From NCBI RefSeq assembly GCF_035818615.1, contig NZ_JAYKZY010000002.1, positions 1,242,501 through 1,306,500 on the forward strand: a stretch of 64,000 bases of DNA, read 5' to 3'. The notes beneath the pieces are model-generated. The model made no database searches. It worked only from the letters and a program-made list of their open reading frames with translations, and was not told the origin of the DNA. This DNA comes from Sphingobium sp. CR2-8 (GTDB taxonomy: Bacteria; Pseudomonadota; Alphaproteobacteria; Sphingomonadales; Sphingomonadaceae). Shown piece after piece: positions 1 to 9,009 of this stretch. Within the stretch, counting starts at the first letter, position 1, and each line of letters begins with the position of its first letter. Position numbers and translations under genes: made by a program.

Positions 1-1
1 T

Positions 2-616
2 TTCCTGTGGCAGGGGCGCGACAGCAGCGTCGCCATCATCGTCTTCGACGGCATCGACAGTTTCGGCCGCCTGATCACCAGCAACGTGGCAGCCCTGTCC
101 GGCAGCAATTTCGACGTCGCGCGCAATCCGTTCACGGGCGACATCACCGGCTGTGCTTTCTCGACTACCGGCGGCGGACAATGTTTCAACGATGCCTTGT
201 CGGGCATCACCGACGCCAATTTCCGCTATCGCGGCGTGTCGGCGCAATATTCCTTGCAGCGCGGGCAATGGGGCTGGGGCATTGGCGCGGGTTATTCGCA
301 GCGCAAGTTCATCACGCCCAACGGCCAGACGGTGCTTATCCGCGGGTCAAGGGATGAAAACTGGTTCGGCAACGCGTCGGCGACCTACACGATCAGTTCG
401 ACCGACACGATCGACCTGATCGGTTACGCCAATTATTTCGACGCCAGCGGGGACCGGGAGGATGTGCTGAACTATGGTGCGTTCAGCACGTACAGCAAGG
501 GCATTTCCCGTCGCCTGTCCGCTTCGGCCTCGCTCGGCCTGGATGGGGTGAAGGCGGACGATTTGGACACGATCATCAGCGCGATGGGGCAGGTCGGCCT
601 GCGCTACGCCTTCTAA
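2..616 (+). CDS. XrtA/PEP-CTERM-associated outer-membrane beta-barrel protein (5' end outside window)
   Basis: The reading frame is open from base 2, so the N-terminus lies upstream of the window. What remains (about 204 residues) is rich in alternating aromatic/polar strands and ends in QVGLRYAF, with the terminal phenylalanine typical of outer-membrane barrels. It sits 23 bases upstream of the XrtA-associated ATPase, where the TIGR03016-type outer-membrane protein of exosortase A/EPS loci is normally found. A role in exopolysaccharide export or envelope anchoring is inferred from that context. The family assignment rests on position and barrel character more than on a diagnostic motif. Confidence 0.72.
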   Translation, partial: FLWQGRDSSVAIIVFDGIDSFGRLITSNVAALSGSNFDVARNPFTGDITGCAFSTTGGGQCFNDALSGITDANFRYRGVSAQYSLQRGQWGWGIGAGYSQRKFITPNGQTVLIRGSRDENWFGNASATYTISSTDTIDLIGYANYFDASGDREDVLNYGAFSTYSKGISRRLSASASLGLDGVKADDLDTIISAMGQVGLRYAF

Positions 617-639
617 CCGGTCGGCTTGGAGAAGACGAT

Positions 640-2313
640 ATGTACGATCAATTCTACGGATTGCAGGGCCGTCCGTTCCAGCTGACGCCGGACCCGCATT
701 ATTATTTCGAGAGCGCGACCCATCGCAAGGCGCTGTCCTATCTGGGCTATGGCCTGGCGCAGGGCGAAGGCTTCATCGTCATCACCGGCGACATCGGCGC
801 GGGCAAGACCACGCTGGTGGGCCATCTGATGCAGACGATCGATCCGGCGCGCCTGACCGCGGTCAAGATCGTGTCGACGCAGGTCGAGGGCGACGACATG
901 CTGCGGCTGGCCGCCCACAGCTTTGGCCTGGCCGCAGACGGCCTGTCCAAGGCGGCGATCCTGCATCAGGTCGAAGGCTTCTTGCATAACCAAGCGCGCG
1001 CCGGACGACGCAGCCTGCTGATCGTGGACGAGGCGCAGAATCTGGGCGTTTCCGCGATCGAAGAATTGCGGATGCTGTCCAATTTCCAGCTGGGCGGCCA
1101 GTCGCTGCTGCAAATCTTTCTGCTGGGTCAGCCGGAATTTCGCGATCTTCTCAAGTCGCCGGACCTGGAGCAGTTGCGCCAGCGCGTCATCGCCACCCAT
1201 CATCTGGACCCTATGGCCGCGAATGAGGTCGAACCCTATATCATCCACCGCCTGTCCATCGCGGGCTGGACCGGCAATCCCGCCTTCACGCCGGGCGCCT
1301 TTGCCGCGCTCTACGCCGCGACCGGAGGCGTGCCGCGCCGCCTGAACGCGCTGACCAGCCGGGTGCTGTTGCTGGGCGCGATCGAGCAGCTTTATATGAT
1401 CGACGAGGACGTCGTGGGCGCCGTCGTCGAGGATATGGGGCTGGACACCGATGTGGCCCCGACACCGGTGATGCCATCGGCGCTCGATAGGGCGGAAGAC
1501 AGCGTGGCGGTCGAGCCGGTCGCCGACGCGGAGGTCGAGGACGAGCCTGTCGTCGATGAGGTCGAAGATGCACAGGTCGCGCCGGATTGGGCGACGGAGG
1601 ATCTTTCGTCCTCTATTTCTGCGGAAGTGCCTGTCGCGGAGGACGAGCCGGTCGAAGACGAGATCATCGAACTGGACGCTGTATGGACGCAGCCCGCATG
1701 GGCCGCCGTAACGGCCGATCCGGTAGATGCTGAGGCCGAGACGGACGAGGAGCCGGAAGAGGTCGCGCCTGCCACGACGAGCACCGTCGCACCTTTTGCC
1801 CGGCCGACTTTCGCTGCCTTCGCGCCACCGCGCGCGGTGGAGGCCGAAGCCGAGCCTGCGCCGATCGAGGACGATGTCGAGCATGAGGATGTCGTGGACG
1901 CGGAGATCCCGGCGTCAGAGGAGGTGGCGGAAGTCGAAGCCTTTGCCGGGGTCGAACCGATCGCTGGGCCTGACGAACTGACGGAAGCCGAACCATTGTC
2001 CTTCGCGGCGATCGACGCGCCGGACATTGCGGCGCTGCGCACCGACATGTCGGGCGAGATCGAAGCGCTGCGGGCCGAGATCGCGTCGCTGCGCGCGGTG
2101 CAGTCGCACGCGCCCTTCGGCCAGCCGGTGCAGGCGGAAGTCGATCCCGAAGCGCTCAAGGACTGTTTCACGCTGATCGAGGAGCGGCTGTCTGCACTGG
2201 AATTTCGCGCCGAGGAACAGGATACGGCGCTTCGCCGCGTGCTGACCTTGCTGGTCGACTGGGTCGAGCGCGAGGAGCAGATGGTCGACATGCAGGCGGG
2301 CGTCGCGGCCTGA
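640..2313 (+). CDS. XrtA/PEP-CTERM system-associated ATPase with long acidic C-terminal extension
   Basis: An ExeA/GspA-like AAA ATPase of the TIGR03015 type found in exosortase A loci. The start FYGLQGRPFQLTPDPHYYF is characteristic. Walker A is GDIGAGKTTL (residues 50-59) and Walker B is LLIVDEAQ (about 126-133), followed by sensor-type arginines. A GGAG sequence 8 bases upstream supports the ATG. The ATPase part ends near residue 270. The remaining ~290 residues are an Asp/Glu/Ala/Val-rich, low-complexity region with a short coiled-coil-like segment near the end. As I know the family, members are much shorter, so this tail is unusual. The likely role is energising or coupling EPS polymerisation or export at the inner membrane (inference). 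Confidence 0.9.
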   Translation: MYDQFYGLQGRPFQLTPDPHYYFESATHRKALSYLGYGLAQGEGFIVITGDIGAGKTTLVGHLMQTIDPARLTAVKIVSTQVEGDDMLRLAAHSFGLAADGLSKAAILHQVEGFLHNQARAGRRSLLIVDEAQNLGVSAIEELRMLSNFQLGGQSLLQIFLLGQPEFRDLLKSPDLEQLRQRVIATHHLDPMAANEVEPYIIHRLSIAGWTGNPAFTPGAFAALYAATGGVPRRLNALTSRVLLLGAIEQLYMIDEDVVGAVVEDMGLDTDVAPTPVMPSALDRAEDSVAVEPVADAEVEDEPVVDEVEDAQVAPDWATEDLSSSISAEVPVAEDEPVEDEIIELDAVWTQPAWAAVTADPVDAEAETDEEPEEVAPATTSTVAPFARPTFAAFAPPRAVEAEAEPAPIEDDVEHEDVVDAEIPASEEVAEVEAFAGVEPIAGPDELTEAEPLSFAAIDAPDIAALRTDMSGEIEALRAEIASLRAVQSHAPFGQPVQAEVDPEALKDCFTLIEERLSALEFRAEEQDTALRRVLTLLVDWVEREEQMVDMQAGVAA

Positions 2314-2355
2314 CGGCGGCTTGCCGACACGCACCATGATAGCCAAGCTGGGAAG

Positions 2356-3204
2356 ATGATGCAGAACGCCCTGTCTGTCGATGTCGAGGATTGGTTCCAG
2401 GTCGGGGCGTTCGAAAAGACGCTGCGCCGCGCCGATTGGGACGGTCTGGCGCATCGTGTCGAAGCCAATAGCGACGCGGTGCTGGACCTTTTCGCGCAGG
2501 CGGATGTGAAGGCGACCTTCTTCACGCTGGGCTGGGTTGCGGAACGTTATCCCGCGCTGATGCGGCGCATCGCGGAAGCGGGGCATGAGGTCGCCAGCCA
2601 TGGTTACGATCATGCCCGCGTCTTCACCTTCACGCCCGAACAGTTTCGCGCCGACCTGCGCAAGTCCCGGACGATATTGGAGGATGCCAGCGGGCAGGCC
2701 GTGACCGGCTATCGCGCGCCCAGCTTCTCCATCGATCCGCGCACGCCCTGGGCGCATGGGATATTGGCGGAGGAAGGCTATCGCTATTCCTCCAGCGTCG
2801 CGCCGATCCGGCACGACCATTATGGCTGGCCCGATTCTCCCCGTTTCGCCTGGAAGCCGGTGGAGGGTTCGCCGCTGGTGGAACTGCCGGTGACGACCGC
2901 GAAATGGGGCAAGCGCACTTTGGCGGCGGGCGGGGGCGGCTTTTTCCGCCTGTTGCCCTATGCCTTTTCGCGCTGGGCGATCCGGCAGGTGAACGAACAG
3001 GCCGGGCGGCCCGCGATCATCTATTTCCATCCTTGGGAAATCGATCCGGACCAGCCCCGCGTAGCGGAAGCACCCCTGCGATCGCGCCTGCGCCATTATA
3101 GCAACCTGTCGGTCATGGCGGACAAGCTGCGTCGCCTGACCCGCGATTTTACCTGGACCCGCGTCGACGCCTTGGCCGATGCGGAAGCGGCGCGCGCGTC
3201 ATGA
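2356..3204 (+). CDS. XrtA system polysaccharide deacetylase (NodB family)
   Basis: A carbohydrate esterase 4 / NodB-homology protein of 282 residues. The N-terminal SVDVEDWFQ carries the catalytic and metal aspartates, GHEVASHGYDH supplies the H-x3-H zinc ligands, and a late FHPWEID motif follows the family pattern. It matches the TIGR03006-type deacetylase of EPS/exosortase loci. It probably removes N- or O-acetyl groups from the nascent exopolysaccharide. There is no clear signal peptide, as is usual for this subgroup. Two adjacent ATGs (2356 and 2359) are possible starts. The stop overlaps the next ATG (ATGA), so it is translationally coupled to the FemAB-like gene. Confidence 0.9.
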   Translation: MMQNALSVDVEDWFQVGAFEKTLRRADWDGLAHRVEANSDAVLDLFAQADVKATFFTLGWVAERYPALMRRIAEAGHEVASHGYDHARVFTFTPEQFRADLRKSRTILEDASGQAVTGYRAPSFSIDPRTPWAHGILAEEGYRYSSSVAPIRHDHYGWPDSPRFAWKPVEGSPLVELPVTTAKWGKRTLAAGGGGFFRLLPYAFSRWAIRQVNEQAGRPAIIYFHPWEIDPDQPRVAEAPLRSRLRHYSNLSVMADKLRRLTRDFTWTRVDALADAEAARAS

Positions 3205-4271
3205 TGGTCGGCAACGCCGCCGATCTGGGCATCATATCGCTGGATATCGCCGACCCGGCCCAGGCGAAGGCGGCAGACGCTTTCGTCGCCGGGCATGCGC
3301 AAAGCACGCCCTTTCACCGCACCGCCTGGCTGCGCGCGATCGCGCAGGCGACCGGCCATCGCGCGCAATTATTCGCGGCTGTTGCTCCATCGGGCGACAT
3401 AAGGGGACTGCTGCCGCTGCATCATGTAAAGAGCCGCTTGTTCGGCCAGGCGCTGGTGTCCGCCGCCTTTGCGGTGGATGGCGGCATATTGGCCGATGAC
3501 GACCGGGCAGTGGCCCCGCTTGCCGCAGCCGCACGCGGGCTGTCGGAAGAGAAGGGCGGCGTGCCGCTGGAGTTGCGGGGCGGTCAGGCGCCGGGGGGCG
3601 ACTGGCGGCGGCGCGAGGGCGAACATGTCGGCTTCGTCCGGCCGCTGGCGGCCGACGACGAAGCGGAATTGCTGGCCGTGCCGCGCAAGCATCGCGCCGA
3701 ATTGCGCAAGGCGCTGGCCAATGCGGCGCTGCGCGTCGAAACCGGGCGGAGCGAGCGGCTGCTGCGCGACCATTATCGCGTCTACGCCACCAGCGTCCAT
3801 AATCTGGGCACGCCCGTTTTTCCCGCGAAGCTGTTTCATTGCGTGTTGCAGCAGTTCGGCGAGGATGCCGATCTGTTGGTGGTGCGCGATGGCGATCGGG
3901 CGGTGTCGGCCGTGCTGTCGCTTTATCATCATGGGCGGGTGATGCCCTATTGGGGCGGGGGCGTGGCGGACGCCCGTCGGCTGCGGTCCAACGAGCTGAT
4001 GTATTATCGCCTGATGGGCCATGCCCGTGAGCGCGGCATGACGCATTTCGATTTCGGCCGGTCCAAGGTCGGCAGCGGGCAGGCGGCCTGGAAGAAAAGT
4101 TTCGGCTTCGACCCTGCGCCGCGCGTCTATCATGACTGGTCGCAGGACGGGGCGGGGCGGGACGTCAACCCGACCAGCGCGAAATACCAGCGGCGCATCG
4201 ACCTGTGGAAGCGTCTGCCGCTGCCGATCGCAAACCTGATCGGGCCGCATATCGCGCGGGGGCTGGGATGA
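3201..4271 (+). CDS. FemAB family XrtA/PEP-CTERM-associated protein (GNAT-fold acyltransferase)
   Basis: A 356-residue protein with the double GNAT arrangement of FemAB/BioF2-like acyl or aminoacyl transferases. Diagnostic stretches are TPFHRTAWLRAIAQATGH near the N-terminus and THFDFGRSKVGSG near residue 280. It corresponds to the TIGR03019 protein of exosortase A loci. FemAB relatives transfer amino acids from aminoacyl-tRNA; the substrate here is unknown, but decoration of the EPS or a cell-wall anchor is plausible. The start is fixed by the ATGA overlap with the deacetylase, and its own stop overlaps the next start in the same way. Confidence 0.88.
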   Translation: MMVGNAADLGIISLDIADPAQAKAADAFVAGHAQSTPFHRTAWLRAIAQATGHRAQLFAAVAPSGDIRGLLPLHHVKSRLFGQALVSAAFAVDGGILADDDRAVAPLAAAARGLSEEKGGVPLELRGGQAPGGDWRRREGEHVGFVRPLAADDEAELLAVPRKHRAELRKALANAALRVETGRSERLLRDHYRVYATSVHNLGTPVFPAKLFHCVLQQFGEDADLLVVRDGDRAVSAVLSLYHHGRVMPYWGGGVADARRLRSNELMYYRLMGHARERGMTHFDFGRSKVGSGQAAWKKSFGFDPAPRVYHDWSQDGAGRDVNPTSAKYQRRIDLWKRLPLPIANLIGPHIARGLG

Positions 4272-5494
4272 CCGGCGAGATACTCTTCCTCTGCCATCGC
4301 GTTCCTTTTCCGCCCGATCGGGGCGACAAGATACGATCCTATCATCTGCTCCAGCGATTGGCGCAGGTCGCACCCGTCCATGTCGGCTGCTTCGCCGACG
4401 ACGATCGCGACATGGGTTTTGCAGGCGAGATGGCACAGGTCGCAACCAGCCAATGCGTACTGATGCGCGACCGGTCCAGGCTTGTGGCGGGGCTGACCGG
4501 CCTTGCCCGGCAGCAATCCTTGCTGGTGTCGCTGTTCGACCATCCCGGCCTGCATCGCTGGGTCGCCCGGACGCTCGCGGAGCGGCCGATACGCGCGGTC
4601 GTCGCCTATTCGGCGCAGATGGCGCATTTCGTGCCGGTGCTGCCGACGGGCACGCGCTTCCTGATGGATTTCGTCGATTTCAATTCCGCCAAATATGCCG
4701 CCTATGGTGCGCAGGGTGGTGGACCGATGGGCTGGATCAACCGGCGCGAAGGGCGGATGCTGCTGGATTTCGAGCGGCGGACGGCGGCGCGCGCGGATGT
4801 GAGCAGCTTCGTGAGCGAAGCGGAGGCTGCACTGTTTCGCGAAGCCTGCGGCCTTGGTCCCGACCGGGTGGTCGCGATCGAAAATGGCGTCGCGCTCGAC
4901 TATTTCGACCCGGCGGCGGATTTCCAGACGATCGATCGTGGACAAGGTCCGCTGCTCGTCTTCACCGGACAGATGGATTATCGCCCCAATGTCGAAGCGG
5001 TCGAAAGCTTCGTGCGCCGGACCTTGCCCGCGATCCGCGCCGTCCATGCCGACGCCCGTTTTGCGATCGTCGGTCGCAATCCCGCCAAGGCGGTGGAAGC
5101 GCTCGCCACGGTGCCGGGCGTGATCGTGTCGGGCGGAGTGCCTGACGTACGCGGCTGGCTGGCGGCGGCGGACGTCGTCGTCGCCCCGCTTCGTATCGCG
5201 CGCGGCATCCAGAACAAGGTGCTGGAAGCGATGGCGATGGCCCGGCCGGTGGTGGCTTCGCCGCAGGCGGCCGAGGGCATAGATGCCCGCGACGAGGCGC
5301 ATTTCCTGGTCGCCGCCGATCCGGGCGAGGAAGCAGCCAAGATCGTTGCGCTGCTCGACGACCCGACCCGGGCGCAGCGCCTGGGCATCGCGGCGCGCGC
5401 TCGCATGGAAGAACGGTACCGATGGTCCGCAACGCTGACCCATCTGCCCGACCTACTGTTTGGGGACACCGTTGCAGGCGTCCGCGCAGCGTGA
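4268..5494 (+). CDS. XrtA/PEP-CTERM-associated sugar transferase (GT4, TIGR03087-like)
   Basis: A 408-residue glycosyltransferase with two Rossmann (GT-B) lobes. The N-terminus EILFLCHRVPFPPDRGDKIR and the central LLVFTGQMDYRPNVEAV are hallmarks of the stp1/TIGR03087 group in EpsH/exosortase loci. The C-terminal lobe has the IQNKVLEAMAMARPVV segment that binds the nucleotide sugar. A longer frame opens at 4205, but the ATG at 4268 is preferred because it makes an ATGA overlap with the FemAB stop. The role is addition of a sugar to the lipid-linked EPS repeat unit in the cytoplasm; donor and acceptor cannot be read from sequence. Confidence 0.9.
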   Translation: MTGEILFLCHRVPFPPDRGDKIRSYHLLQRLAQVAPVHVGCFADDDRDMGFAGEMAQVATSQCVLMRDRSRLVAGLTGLARQQSLLVSLFDHPGLHRWVARTLAERPIRAVVAYSAQMAHFVPVLPTGTRFLMDFVDFNSAKYAAYGAQGGGPMGWINRREGRMLLDFERRTAARADVSSFVSEAEAALFREACGLGPDRVVAIENGVALDYFDPAADFQTIDRGQGPLLVFTGQMDYRPNVEAVESFVRRTLPAIRAVHADARFAIVGRNPAKAVEALATVPGVIVSGGVPDVRGWLAAADVVVAPLRIARGIQNKVLEAMAMARPVVASPQAAEGIDARDEAHFLVAADPGEEAAKIVALLDDPTRAQRLGIAARARMEERYRWSATLTHLPDLLFGDTVAGVRAA

Positions 5495-7026
5495 CCGGTC
5501 GCGCGATCCCGACGAACCGGTCGTCTTCGGCCGATCTGGCAGGCTGGCGCGGCCATCTGATCGCGCTGGGCGTCGTCGGTTTTGCGATCCTGGCGCTGTT
5601 CTTCGCCGATGTGCGCAGCATGGTGTCCATCTGGTGGCATGCGTCCACCTTTGGCCATTGTCTCTTCATCCCGCCGCTGATCGCCTGGCTGGTGCAGCAG
5701 CGTCTGCCGGGGTTGCGGCAATTGGAGCCGGTCGCCTGGGCGCCTGGCCTTGTGTGGCTGGGCCTGGGGGCTTTCGCCTGGTTGCTGGGCGCGGCGGCCG
5801 GTGTTGCCGTCGTCCGCCACGGCGCGCTGATCGTCATGCTCCAGGGCGCGACGATCGCGTTGCTGGGACCGGCAGTCGCGCGGGCGCTGCTCTTTCCGCT
5901 GTTCTACGCCTTCTTCATGGTGCCGTTCGGTGAAGAGATCGTGCCGCCGCTGCAACTGTTGACCGCGCGACTGACCATGATCCTGCTCGATCTGTCGGGT
6001 GTGCCGGCGCATATGGAGGGCATCTTCATCACCACCCCGACCGGTTATTTCGAAGTGGCGGAGGCCTGTTCGGGCGCGAAATTCCTGATCGCGATGACGG
6101 CCTACGGGGCGTTGGTCTGCAATGTCTGTTTCCGCAGCTGGCCGCGCCGCGTGGTGTTCCTCACGGGCGCGCTCAGCCTGTCGGTGCTCGCCAATGGTGT
6201 GCGCGCCTTCGCCACCATATTGGTCGCGCATCTGACGACCGTCGACGCAGCCGTGGGCTTCGACCATGTGGTCTATGGCTGGGTCTTCTTTGCGATCGTC
6301 ATGACGGTGGTCATGGCGGCCGCCTGGCCCTTTTTCGATCGCAAGCCGGGCGATCCCTGGTTCGATCCGCGCGCTTTGCAGGGCGTGGTCAGGCCTATGT
6401 CGCGCGCCGACAGGATGGCAGGCGGCGCGCTGGCGATGATCGTCGCCGCGCCGCTCTGGCTCGCCGCCACCGCGGCAGCCGCGGACCCGTTGCCCGCGAC
6501 ATTGTCCTTGCCTGTCATATCCGGCTGGAGCCGCATCGACGCGTCACAAGTCTATCCCTGGAAGCCGCGGTTCGATGGCGCGGACCATTTCGTGATGGGC
6601 CGTTATCGCAATGGGAAGGGACAGGTCGTGGACCTCGCCATCGCCGCCTATGCGCGGCAGGACGAGCAACGCGAACTGGTGGGCTTCGCACAGGGCGCAG
6701 CCGATCCTGACAGCGAATGGGTCTGGTCCTCGCCCGCCCGCGCGCCCGCCGACGCGCGGGGTGAGCAGATCACCGCGCCCGGTCCAGTCGTGCGGCATGT
6801 CGTGAGTTTCTACCGCGTCGGGGAGGACGCACTGTCCGGCAGCAAGCCCGCGATCAAGCTGGCGACGATGAAGGCGCGATTGCTGGGGCAGGACCAGCGC
6901 GCTGTCGCGATACTGGTGTCGGCGGAAGATGACGAAGGGCGTCCGTCCGATCTGGCCATATCGGCTTTCCTCGCCGATCTGGGCGATGTGCAGCTTTTGG
7001 CTGACCGCAGCGTCGGCATCCGCTAG
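5491..7026 (+). CDS. xrtA: Exosortase A with fused EpsI domain
   Basis: A 511-residue polytopic membrane protease/transpeptidase. The first ~290 residues hold about eight hydrophobic helices and the exosortase triad: Cys193 in EACSG, Arg238 in LANGVRAF and His259 in DHVVYGW. The last ~200 residues form the soluble EpsI domain (W-rich, ending near LADLGDVQLLADR). Exosortases recognise PEP-CTERM sorting signals and release or attach exported proteins. The GTG start at 5491 overlaps the preceding stop (GTGA) and gives a sensible N-terminus; a frame from 5422 would intrude into the upstream gene. The fusion to EpsI is normal in the A type. No PEP-CTERM substrate gene is visible in the window. Confidence 0.95.
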   Translation: MTGRAIPTNRSSSADLAGWRGHLIALGVVGFAILALFFADVRSMVSIWWHASTFGHCLFIPPLIAWLVQQRLPGLRQLEPVAWAPGLVWLGLGAFAWLLGAAAGVAVVRHGALIVMLQGATIALLGPAVARALLFPLFYAFFMVPFGEEIVPPLQLLTARLTMILLDLSGVPAHMEGIFITTPTGYFEVAEACSGAKFLIAMTAYGALVCNVCFRSWPRRVVFLTGALSLSVLANGVRAFATILVAHLTTVDAAVGFDHVVYGWVFFAIVMTVVMAAAWPFFDRKPGDPWFDPRALQGVVRPMSRADRMAGGALAMIVAAPLWLAATAAAADPLPATLSLPVISGWSRIDASQVYPWKPRFDGADHFVMGRYRNGKGQVVDLAIAAYARQDEQRELVGFAQGAADPDSEWVWSSPARAPADARGEQITAPGPVVRHVVSFYRVGEDALSGSKPAIKLATMKARLLGQDQRAVAILVSAEDDEGRPSDLAISAFLADLGDVQLLADRSVGIR

Positions 7027-7036
7027 AGCGATCCCT

Positions 7037-8932
7037 ATGTGCGGCATTGCGGGTATTTTCCATCTCGAAACGGCCAAGCCCGTGGACCCCGTGCGGGTGC
7101 GCGGGATGCTGGATGCCATGCCGCATCGCGGCCCCGACGGCAGCGGCATCTGGACCGCGCCCGGCGTAGGGCTGGGCCATCTGCGCCTGTCGATCATCGA
7201 CCTGGAATTGGGCGCGCAGCCCATGCTGACCGACGATGAAAGCCTGGCCGTCGTTTTCAACGGCGAAATCTACAACTTCGCCGAAGTGCGGGCGGAGCTG
7301 GAAGCGAAGGGTCATGTCTTTCGCACGCATAGCGACACAGAGGTCATCCTGCATGGCTATCGCCAATGGGGGGAGGCGTGCGTCGAGCGGTTCAATGGCA
7401 TGTTCGCCTTCGCCCTGTTCGACGCGCGGGCGCAGGCGCTCTGGCTGGTGCGGGATCGGTTGGGGGTCAAACCGCTGCACTATGCGCTGTTGTCCGACGG
7501 CAGCCTGATCTTCGGATCGGAGTTGAAGAGCCTGCTCGCCCATCCGCTGCTGCGGCGCGCGCCGGACCTGTCGGCGATCGAGGACTATATGGCCTATGGC
7601 TATGTGCCCGACGACGCCTGCCTGGTGGCAGGCGTGCGCAAGCTGGGCGCGGGCGAGACGCTGCGTCTGGTGCGGGGGCGGCCCTTGACCCAGCCGCAAC
7701 GCTATTGGGATGTCAGCTTTGCGGATCGGACCAAGGCGAAGCCGGAAGCGCTGGAGGAGGAACTGGTTGCGCTGATGCGGCAGGCGGTGCGTTCGCGCAT
7801 GGTCGCCGACGTGCCGCTGGGCGCGTTCCTGTCGGGCGGGGTGGATAGTAGCAGCGTGGTTGCGCTGATGGCCGAAGCGTCTGCCCAGGCGGTCAAGACC
7901 TGCACCATCGGCTTCGACGTCGCCAGCCTGGACGAGACGGCCTATGCCGATCGCGTCGCCCGCCGCTTCGCCACCGATCACCGCACCCGGATCGTGTCGC
8001 CCGACGACTATGGGCTGATCGACCGGCTGGCCTTTCATTTCGACGAGCCTTTCGCGGACGCTTCCGCGTTGCCGACGTTCCGGGTGTGCGAACTGGCGCG
8101 CGAACAGGTGACGGTGGCGCTGTCGGGCGACGGCGCGGACGAAGCCTTTGCGGGCTATCGTCGCCATCGTTTCCAGATGCAGGGGGAGCGGTTTCGTTCG
8201 TTGATACCGGCATCGGTGCGCCAGCCCCTGTTCGGGACGCTGGGCAAATATTATCCCAAGGCCGATTGGGCGCCGCGTGGGTTGCGCGCCAAATCGACGC
8301 TGCTTGAACTGGCAGGAGAAGGCGGTGAGGCCTATGCCGCGTCGGTCGGCGTGACGCCGCTTGGGTTGCGGCAGCGCCTGTTCAGCCAGGACATGAAGAG
8401 CCGGTTGGGCGCTTATCGCGCCGAGGATCGGTATGTCAGGGCGATGGCGGATGCGCCCGCGCGCGACCCGCTCGACCGGGCGCAATATGCCGACATCCGC
8501 ATCTGGCTACCCGGCGATATCCTGACCAAGACGGACCGGATGAGTATGGCCGTCAGCCTGGAGGCGCGCGAGCCGCTGCTGGATCACCGGCTTGTGGAGT
8601 TCGCCGCGCGACTGCCGGTGGGCCAGCGAATCCGTGGTAATAGCGGCAAATATCTCCTGAAAAAGGCGATGGAGCCGTTCCTGCCGCAGGATATTCTCTA
8701 TCGCCAGAAAATGGGTTTCGTCACTCCGATCAGCGCCTGGTTCCGGGGCGCGCTGGCAGGCGAAGCGACGGCCATTGCAGGCGGATCGGCGCTGGCCAAG
8801 ACGGACTGGTTCGATACCAAGATGCTGGCGAAGGTTGCGGCGGATCACCGATCGGGCGTGTCCGATCATGGCCGGTTGCTGTGGCAGCTGCTGATGCTGG
8901 ACAAGTCGCTGACGCGATTGTTCGGGGTCTAG
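7037..8932 (+). CDS. XrtA/PEP-CTERM-associated amidotransferase (asparagine synthase-like)
   Basis: A 631-residue class II glutamine amidotransferase fused to an asparagine-synthetase ATP-pyrophosphatase domain. The ATG at 7037 is chosen because it places the catalytic Cys at position 2 (MCGIAGIF). The glutaminase domain occupies about residues 1-210. The PPi-binding motif is LSGGVDSSSVVAL near residue 265, and GDGADEAFAGYRRH follows. It corresponds to the TIGR03108 amidotransferase of exosortase A loci and probably amidates a uronic acid or peptide component of the EPS (inference). The gap to xrtA is 10 bases, consistent with one operon. Confidence 0.93.
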   Translation: MCGIAGIFHLETAKPVDPVRVRGMLDAMPHRGPDGSGIWTAPGVGLGHLRLSIIDLELGAQPMLTDDESLAVVFNGEIYNFAEVRAELEAKGHVFRTHSDTEVILHGYRQWGEACVERFNGMFAFALFDARAQALWLVRDRLGVKPLHYALLSDGSLIFGSELKSLLAHPLLRRAPDLSAIEDYMAYGYVPDDACLVAGVRKLGAGETLRLVRGRPLTQPQRYWDVSFADRTKAKPEALEEELVALMRQAVRSRMVADVPLGAFLSGGVDSSSVVALMAEASAQAVKTCTIGFDVASLDETAYADRVARRFATDHRTRIVSPDDYGLIDRLAFHFDEPFADASALPTFRVCELAREQVTVALSGDGADEAFAGYRRHRFQMQGERFRSLIPASVRQPLFGTLGKYYPKADWAPRGLRAKSTLLELAGEGGEAYAASVGVTPLGLRQRLFSQDMKSRLGAYRAEDRYVRAMADAPARDPLDRAQYADIRIWLPGDILTKTDRMSMAVSLEAREPLLDHRLVEFAARLPVGQRIRGNSGKYLLKKAMEPFLPQDILYRQKMGFVTPISAWFRGALAGEATAIAGGSALAKTDWFDTKMLAKVAADHRSGVSDHGRLLWQLLMLDKSLTRLFGV

Positions 8933-9009
8933 GCGCCTACGCTCGACAACCCTTGCAACCCGCTCCCCCCGGTGCCAACGGGGCACATGACGACAATCAG
9001 GGCGCAATA

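Noticed and set aside
613..1884. Minus-strand frame of 423 codons opposite the XrtA ATPase
   Set aside because: It is a GC-rich shadow of a confidently assigned gene and has no domain signature.
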